DNA from: Prosthecobacter sp.
GTDB lineage: Bacteria; Verrucomicrobiota; Verrucomicrobiia; Verrucomicrobiales; Verrucomicrobiaceae
NCBI RefSeq assembly: GCF_020439865.1
Contig: NZ_JAGRPF010000138.1
Span: 1-64,000 of the forward strand
DNA: 64,000 nt
Direction: 5' to 3'
Part shown: positions 60,023 to 64,000 of the stretch, piece by piece
Layout: each line of letters starts with the position of its first letter
How positions within the stretch are numbered: position 1 is the first letter of the stretch
Notes under the pieces: model-generated
Database searches by the model: none
Told to the model about the DNA's origin: nothing
Seen by the model: only the letters and a program-made list of their open reading frames with translations
Position numbers and translations under genes: made by a program

Positions 60023-60466
60023 TCACCGTTCGAAAACCATCTGATCGTCCGGCACTTCCAGATGAATCTGATCGCCGTAGCCTAACCCTTCCGTCCACGG
60101 CAGTAGCAGTTCGAGCACGTTGGGCTTCTGGAAGTGTGTCGGCTTCGTGTCCGGATGCGGAAAGTAGATCCAACCGCTCACCGGAGCCCCATCACTGCGA
60201 TGCACGGTGAGATCAAAGAACGAAAAATCCTCCGCCGGATCCTCAGGATGCCACTTCAGCGCACGAAACGTGTGCCGTGGTTTCAGCACACGATAGCTCA
60301 ACGGCGCGATGCTCACGTTGAGCGTGCCGGGATAAAATGCACTCAAGTCCAGCCCCAGCGCCGCGAAGTAAGGCAGCTGCATTCGCAGCGTGCCGCCAGG
60401 AAACTTGGGATTCCCATTCAATCCTGACGCAACACGGTGGCCCTGGACGATAGTGGCGGGGATCAT
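60023..60466 (-). CDS. Small protein resembling the CTP-dependent riboflavin kinase (DUF120) fold
   Basis: 147 residues from ATG 60466, which overlaps the TGA of the DUF1501 gene by four bases (ATGA); a longer frame reading upstream lacks protein-like composition. Pattern: TIVQGHRVASGLNG, LGLDLSAFYPGTLNVSI, FFDLTVHRSDGAPVSGWIYFPHP, and FQKPNVLELLLPWTEGLGYGDQIHLEV. The GTLNV and LE(L/I)L-P...GD.I.L pairs are the landmarks of archaeal RibK/DUF120. Whether it binds flavin or nucleotide is unknown; its residues around the CTP site cannot be verified by eye. Confidence 0.65.
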   Translation of the reverse strand: MIPATIVQGHRVASGLNGNPKFPGGTLRMQLPYFAALGLDLSAFYPGTLNVSIAPLSYRVLKPRHTFRALKWHPEDPAEDFSFFDLTVHRSDGAPVSGWIYFPHPDTKPTHFQKPNVLELLLPWTEGLGYGDQIHLEVPDDQMVFER

Positions 60467-61875
60467 GCGATGATCTGCTTGATCACCTTGCAAGGCTCCA
60501 CGCCGGTGAGTTTGAAGTCGAGCCCTGCGGCGCGGAAGGAGAGGCGTTCGTGATCCATGCCCAACTGATGCAGAATGGTAGCGTGCAGATCGGCCACGTG
60601 GACTTCTTCCTCGATGATGTTGAAGCCCATCTCGTCCGTCGCGCCGAGGGTCACGCCGCCTTTGATGCCGCCACCGGCCATCCACATGGAGAAGGCCTGC
60701 GGATGATGATCGCGGCCCATGCTGCGGCCGAGCGAGACACTGGCTTCGACCATCGGTGTGCGGCCGAATTCACCGCCCCACACGACGAGCGTGCTGTCGA
60801 GCAGGCCGCGCTGCTTGAGGTCCTTTACCAAGGCGGCGCTGGCCTGGTCGGTCTTCGCGCAATTGCTCTTCACATTGCCTTCTACGTTGCTGTGCGCGTC
60901 CCAGCCTTCGTTGTAGATGTTGATGAAGCGCACACCGCGTTCGACCATGCGCCTTGCAAGCAGGCAGGCTCGGGCAAACGACGGCACCTTCGGATCGCAG
61001 CCGTACATTTTCAGCGTGGCCTCGTCTTCTTTGCTGAGATCCATCAACTCCGGCGCGGAGGTTTGCAGGCGGTAGGCCATCTCGTAGTTCGCGATGCGCG
61101 TGGCGGTCTCGCCATCGCCATCGAGCTCCAGGCGGCGCTGATTGAGCGCGTTGATGAGATCGATCGTGTCCTTCTGCGTGCCCGACGAGATGCCCTCCGG
61201 CGTGCTCACATTCAAAATGGGATCGCCCGTGTTGCGGAAGCGTGTGCCGGCATACACGCTCGGCAGGAAACCGCTGCTCCAGCACGCCGCGCCACCGCTG
61301 ATGCCGCTGCCGGTGCTCATGACAACAAAGCTCGGCAGATCGCGCGTCTCAGCGCCGAGGCCGTAAGTGATCCACGAGCCCATGCTGGGCCGTCCGGGCT
61401 GCGAGAAGCCCGTGTTCATGAAAATTTGCGCCGGAGCGTGGTTGAACTGCGTCGTGCGGCAGGATTTCACGATGGCGATGTCGTCCACGATCGTCGCCAG
61501 ATGCGGCAGCACCTCGGAGAGCTCCGCGCCGCACTGCCCGTGCTTCGCAAACTTAAAGCGCGGCCCCAGCACCGCCGCATCCGGCCGGATGAAAGCATAA
61601 CGCTGACCGCCGATGATCGAAGGTGGCAACGGCTTGCCTTCATACTTCGTCAGCGTGGGCTTGTGATCGAACATTTCGAGCTGCGACGGCGCGCCAGCCA
61701 TGAACATGTGAATCACGGCCTTCGCCTTCGGCTGAAAATGCGACGACGCGGCAACATTCGGACTCTTCGCAGCGCCATATGCCGACTCCGCGAGCAACGA
61801 AGCCAGCGCGATCTTGCCCGTGCCGACGGCGCAATCCTGGAAGAAGTGTCTGCGGGTGATGTTGGGAATGTTCAT
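60463..61875 (-). CDS. DUF1501 protein (Tat-exported)
   Basis: 470 residues from ATG 61875 (MNIPNITRRHFFQDCAVGTGKIALASLL, Tat leader); the ATG overlaps the upstream stop by four bases. Alkaline-phosphatase-like fold with KAKAVIHMFMAGAPSQLEMFDHKPTL, SWITYGLGAETRDLPSFVVM, FINIYNEGWDAHSNVEGN, DSTLVVWGGEFGRTPM, GRDHHPQAFSMWMAGGGIKGG and HATILHQLGMDHERL. DUF1501 genes regularly follow DUF1549/DUF1553 genes in Planctomycetes and Verrucomicrobia, as here, and are sometimes called sulfatase-like. Biochemical activity unproven. Confidence 0.93.
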   Translation of the reverse strand: MNIPNITRRHFFQDCAVGTGKIALASLLAESAYGAAKSPNVAASSHFQPKAKAVIHMFMAGAPSQLEMFDHKPTLTKYEGKPLPPSIIGGQRYAFIRPDAAVLGPRFKFAKHGQCGAELSEVLPHLATIVDDIAIVKSCRTTQFNHAPAQIFMNTGFSQPGRPSMGSWITYGLGAETRDLPSFVVMSTGSGISGGAACWSSGFLPSVYAGTRFRNTGDPILNVSTPEGISSGTQKDTIDLINALNQRRLELDGDGETATRIANYEMAYRLQTSAPELMDLSKEDEATLKMYGCDPKVPSFARACLLARRMVERGVRFINIYNEGWDAHSNVEGNVKSNCAKTDQASAALVKDLKQRGLLDSTLVVWGGEFGRTPMVEASVSLGRSMGRDHHPQAFSMWMAGGGIKGGVTLGATDEMGFNIIEEEVHVADLHATILHQLGMDHERLSFRAAGLDFKLTGVEPCKVIKQIIA

Positions 61876-64000
61876 GGATGGGTAACTGTTTCGTCGAGAT
61901 TCAGCGCCGCGCGGCACACGGAGGTCCACAGTGCTTCGCCTTCGAGTTTGTGGGCGCGTTCTTTGGCGAGGAAAGTCTTGAGCATGGCGATCTCATCCGC
62001 TGCCGCTGGCCGCGTGGCACAGCGGCGGAAGAGGTTTTGGAGGCGGCCTTCATCCGTGGAAGACTCGGCGATGACTTTCTTCGCCATCGCTTGCGCGGCT
62101 TCCATGAACATCTGGTCGTTGAGAAGCGTGAGGGCTTGCAGCGGGCTGTTGGAGACTTCGCGACGGGCGAGGCAGCTTTCGCCGGTGGGCGCGTCGAAGG
62201 TGGTGGACATCGCGAAGGGCGCAGTGCGCTTCATAAACGTGTAGAGGCTGCGGCGGAAGTGATCGTCGCCCTCGCTGACTTTCCATTCGAACTTCCCGTA
62301 GGTGCCTTCGGAGGTCACGCTCACCGGCTGCGGAGGGAAGACGCCTGGACCGCCCATTTTCGGCGATAAAACACCGGCTGCCTTCAAAGCGGAGTCGCGA
62401 ATGATTTCAGCATCGAGACGGAAACGTGAACCGCGTGCGAGGAGGATGTTCTCCGGATCTTTTTCGGCGAGTTCGGGCGTGATGCGGCTGCCCTGCTTGT
62501 AGGTGGCGCTGGTGACGATGAGACGATGCAGCTTCTTCATCGACCAGCCCTGCTTCACGAATTCGACGGCGAGCCAGTCGAGCAACTGCGGATGCGAAGG
62601 CGGCTCGCTTTGATAGCCGAAGTCCTCGAGCGACTTCACCAGTCCACGACCAAAGAACGCCTGCCATTGGCGGTTCACGGTGACACGCGCGGTGAGCGGA
62701 TTCTCCGGTGAGAACAGCCACTTCGCGAAGGTGAGACGGTTCGCAGGCGCGTTCTTTGGCAGCGCGGGCAGGAAGGCTGGAACCGCAGGCGGCACCTCCT
62801 CCTTCGGCGAGAGATATTCTCCGCGATGGTAGCGATGCGTGATACGCGGATTGGATGCCGGGCGCTCATTCATCACCAGCGTGGGCTGACCACGTGGCGG
62901 GTTTTTGCGCAAGGCTGCGAGCTGAGCCGCGGCCTGTTTCGTCTCGGGTGCGGTTTCGAGGAAACGGCGCAGCAGGAGATCACGCTTCGATGAATCGTTG
63001 GTGGCGAGTGCGTTTTCGACGTCCGCCGGATGTCCGGTCGCCGTGGCGTGATCGCTGGTGGTGACGGAGATGCGGAAGTGGCCGAGTGGGCAGGCAAAGT
63101 GCTTTTCGAAAAGCATTTTCAAATCGAAACCGTTCGTGAGATCGACCGGCTTCTCGAAATGAAACACGGCTGCGTGCTGCACGCCGTAACCACCAAGCAC
63201 CTGCCAGCCGCTGGACATCTCCGCATCGAGCGCGGCGCTGGCGTTGTTGGTTTTCTTTTTGGCTGCGGCAGCTTTTTTGGCGGGAGAGGCATCGCTGATC
63301 TTGTCGGCCTCTTGATCGTTGGTGGCATCGGCGCCCTTTATGCCGATGCGCTTGCCGCTTTGAAAAGCCTGCAGTTCGCTGAGGAAGAAGCCGCCGATGG
63401 GGCCTTCGTAATAGGTGAGTCCCGGGCCGTCGTTCGGCAGGCTAGGATGGCTGGCGACTTCGATACGCAGTGCAGTCACACCCTTGATCGGCGCTTTGAA
63501 GTTCAAGTCATAGACATCACTCTTCGAGATGTCGCCGCTGCCAAGAATGAAGCCGTCGGGTTGCAGTTCCAAATGCGGCATGGTGGTCTTCATCGCCGTG
63601 GGGCGAATGATCTCCCACTTGGAGGCTCGATGCGACTCGCCTTCCATCCATCCTGCGAAGCGGCTTTCCATGGCTGCTTTGCCGCCGGGGAATTTCGATG
63701 GCAGTTCGGCTTCCAGTTTCGCGATCTTCTCCGCGTGCGCCTTCTCCTGCGCGGCGATCTCCGGCGTGGGGATGTTATAGGTGGGTTCGTTGGCGTTGTT
63801 CAGCAGCGCCATGATGCTGTAGAAGTCGGTGTGGAGGATGGGGTCGTATTTGTGCGTGTGACACTGGCAGCAGTTCAACGTGAGGCCGAACCACGTCGCA
63901 CCGGTGACCCCCACGCGGTCCACCATCGCGTAGAATCGATACTCGTTCGGATCGATGCCGCCCTCTTCATTCAGCATGGTGTTGCGATGGAAACCGGTGG
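61872..64000 (-). CDS. DUF1549/DUF1553 protein (PSCyt2-PSD1), 5' end beyond the window
   Basis: The frame continues to base 64000 with TGFHRNTMLNEEGG, so the start, signal peptide and probable PSCyt1 haem domain lie outside. Visible: LNCCQCHTHKYDPILHTDFYSIMALLN (CxxCH of DUF1549), an inserted concanavalin-like segment with GPGLTYYEGPIGGFFLSELQAF and LNGFDLKMLF-like strands, then DUF1553 with PLTARVTVNRQWQAFFGRGLVKSLEDFG and TGESCLARREVSNSPLQALTLLND. Couples by ATGA to DUF1501. The insert suggests glycan contact. Confidence 0.9.
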   Translation of the reverse strand, partial: TGFHRNTMLNEEGGIDPNEYRFYAMVDRVGVTGATWFGLTLNCCQCHTHKYDPILHTDFYSIMALLNNANEPTYNIPTPEIAAQEKAHAEKIAKLEAELPSKFPGGKAAMESRFAGWMEGESHRASKWEIIRPTAMKTTMPHLELQPDGFILGSGDISKSDVYDLNFKAPIKGVTALRIEVASHPSLPNDGPGLTYYEGPIGGFFLSELQAFQSGKRIGIKGADATNDQEADKISDASPAKKAAAAKKKTNNASAALDAEMSSGWQVLGGYGVQHAAVFHFEKPVDLTNGFDLKMLFEKHFACPLGHFRISVTTSDHATATGHPADVENALATNDSSKRDLLLRRFLETAPETKQAAAQLAALRKNPPRGQPTLVMNERPASNPRITHRYHRGEYLSPKEEVPPAVPAFLPALPKNAPANRLTFAKWLFSPENPLTARVTVNRQWQAFFGRGLVKSLEDFGYQSEPPSHPQLLDWLAVEFVKQGWSMKKLHRLIVTSATYKQGSRITPELAEKDPENILLARGSRFRLDAEIIRDSALKAAGVLSPKMGGPGVFPPQPVSVTSEGTYGKFEWKVSEGDDHFRRSLYTFMKRTAPFAMSTTFDAPTGESCLARREVSNSPLQALTLLNDQMFMEAAQAMAKKVIAESSTDEGRLQNLFRRCATRPAAADEIAMLKTFLAKERAHKLEGEALWTSVCRAALNLDETVTHP

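Noticed and set aside
1..64000. CRISPR array, tRNA, rRNA, transposase or integrase
   Set aside because: Reading both strands I found no regularly spaced short repeats, no tRNA T-arm with matching stems, and no DDE, tyrosine or serine recombinase motifs.

Overview
The window looks like a chromosomal segment from a member of the Verrucomicrobia, probably near Prosthecobacter/Verrucomicrobium. Evidence: three sets of the planctomycete/verrucomicrobial cytochrome-type proteins (DUF1549/DUF1553, DUF1552 with DUF1592-type, DUF1501 with DUF1553), a secreted sulfatase, a BNR sialidase, a beta-helix protein, Tat-type RRxF leaders, and a TGTTC-N4-GAACA LexA operator of the type described for Verrucomicrobia. 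DNA is GC-rich with a few visibly A/T-richer islands. Both ends cut genes (a LacI regulator at the left, a DUF1549/DUF1553 protein at the right). No rRNA, tRNA, CRISPR array or transposase was seen.

Layout. 1-12.0 kb: LacI regulator and PepD, then a leftward run with an SGNH protein, KDPG aldolase, KDG kinase, oligopeptidase F, a DUF1549/DUF1553 protein, an alpha/beta hydrolase and a FAD oxidoreductase; aldolase and kinase suggest uronate (pectin/alginate-type) use. 12.1-18.9 kb: PIN toxin-antitoxin pair, DUF1963 protein, sulfatase, phosphofructokinase, beta-helix protein. 18.9-24 kb: a broken copy of a sialidase 3' end, an A/T-richer membrane protein with a SUMF1-like domain, and the intact sialidase. 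24-28 kb: DUF1552 and DUF1592-type proteins, then a probable noncoding RNA with its own promoter and terminator. 28.3-30 kb: polysaccharide deacetylase and RsuA-type pseudouridine synthase.

30-39.7 kb is the most unusual region: a lidless Hsp70, a 108-residue protein whose C-terminus resembles a J domain without HPD, and an 1846-residue protein with an N-terminal FHA domain, a giant coiled coil and a C-terminus resembling GrpE. They form a compact leftward cluster that looks like a divergent DnaK/DnaJ/GrpE triad tied to phosphothreonine recognition. Next to it are a lysozyme-like (GIGH) lipoprotein, a second FHA protein with a membrane anchor, and a small secreted protein.

39.7-52.9 kb: phosphatase, DinG-type helicase, glutamate dehydrogenase, then deoC, a full aldehyde dehydrogenase, an A/T-rich orphan gene and a half-length aldehyde dehydrogenase (a split ALDH16 arrangement), carboxypeptidase Taq, lexA with its operator, a divergent TPR gene, bioF, and a secreted metzincin overlapping bioF tail to tail. 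53-64 kb: two paralogous outer-membrane barrel proteins, each followed by a strong terminator, an IlvD/Edd-family dehydratase, a MscS-like channel, a BD-FAE-type hydrolase, and a coupled cluster of DUF1553, DUF1501 and a small protein resembling the CTP-dependent riboflavin kinase (DUF120) fold.
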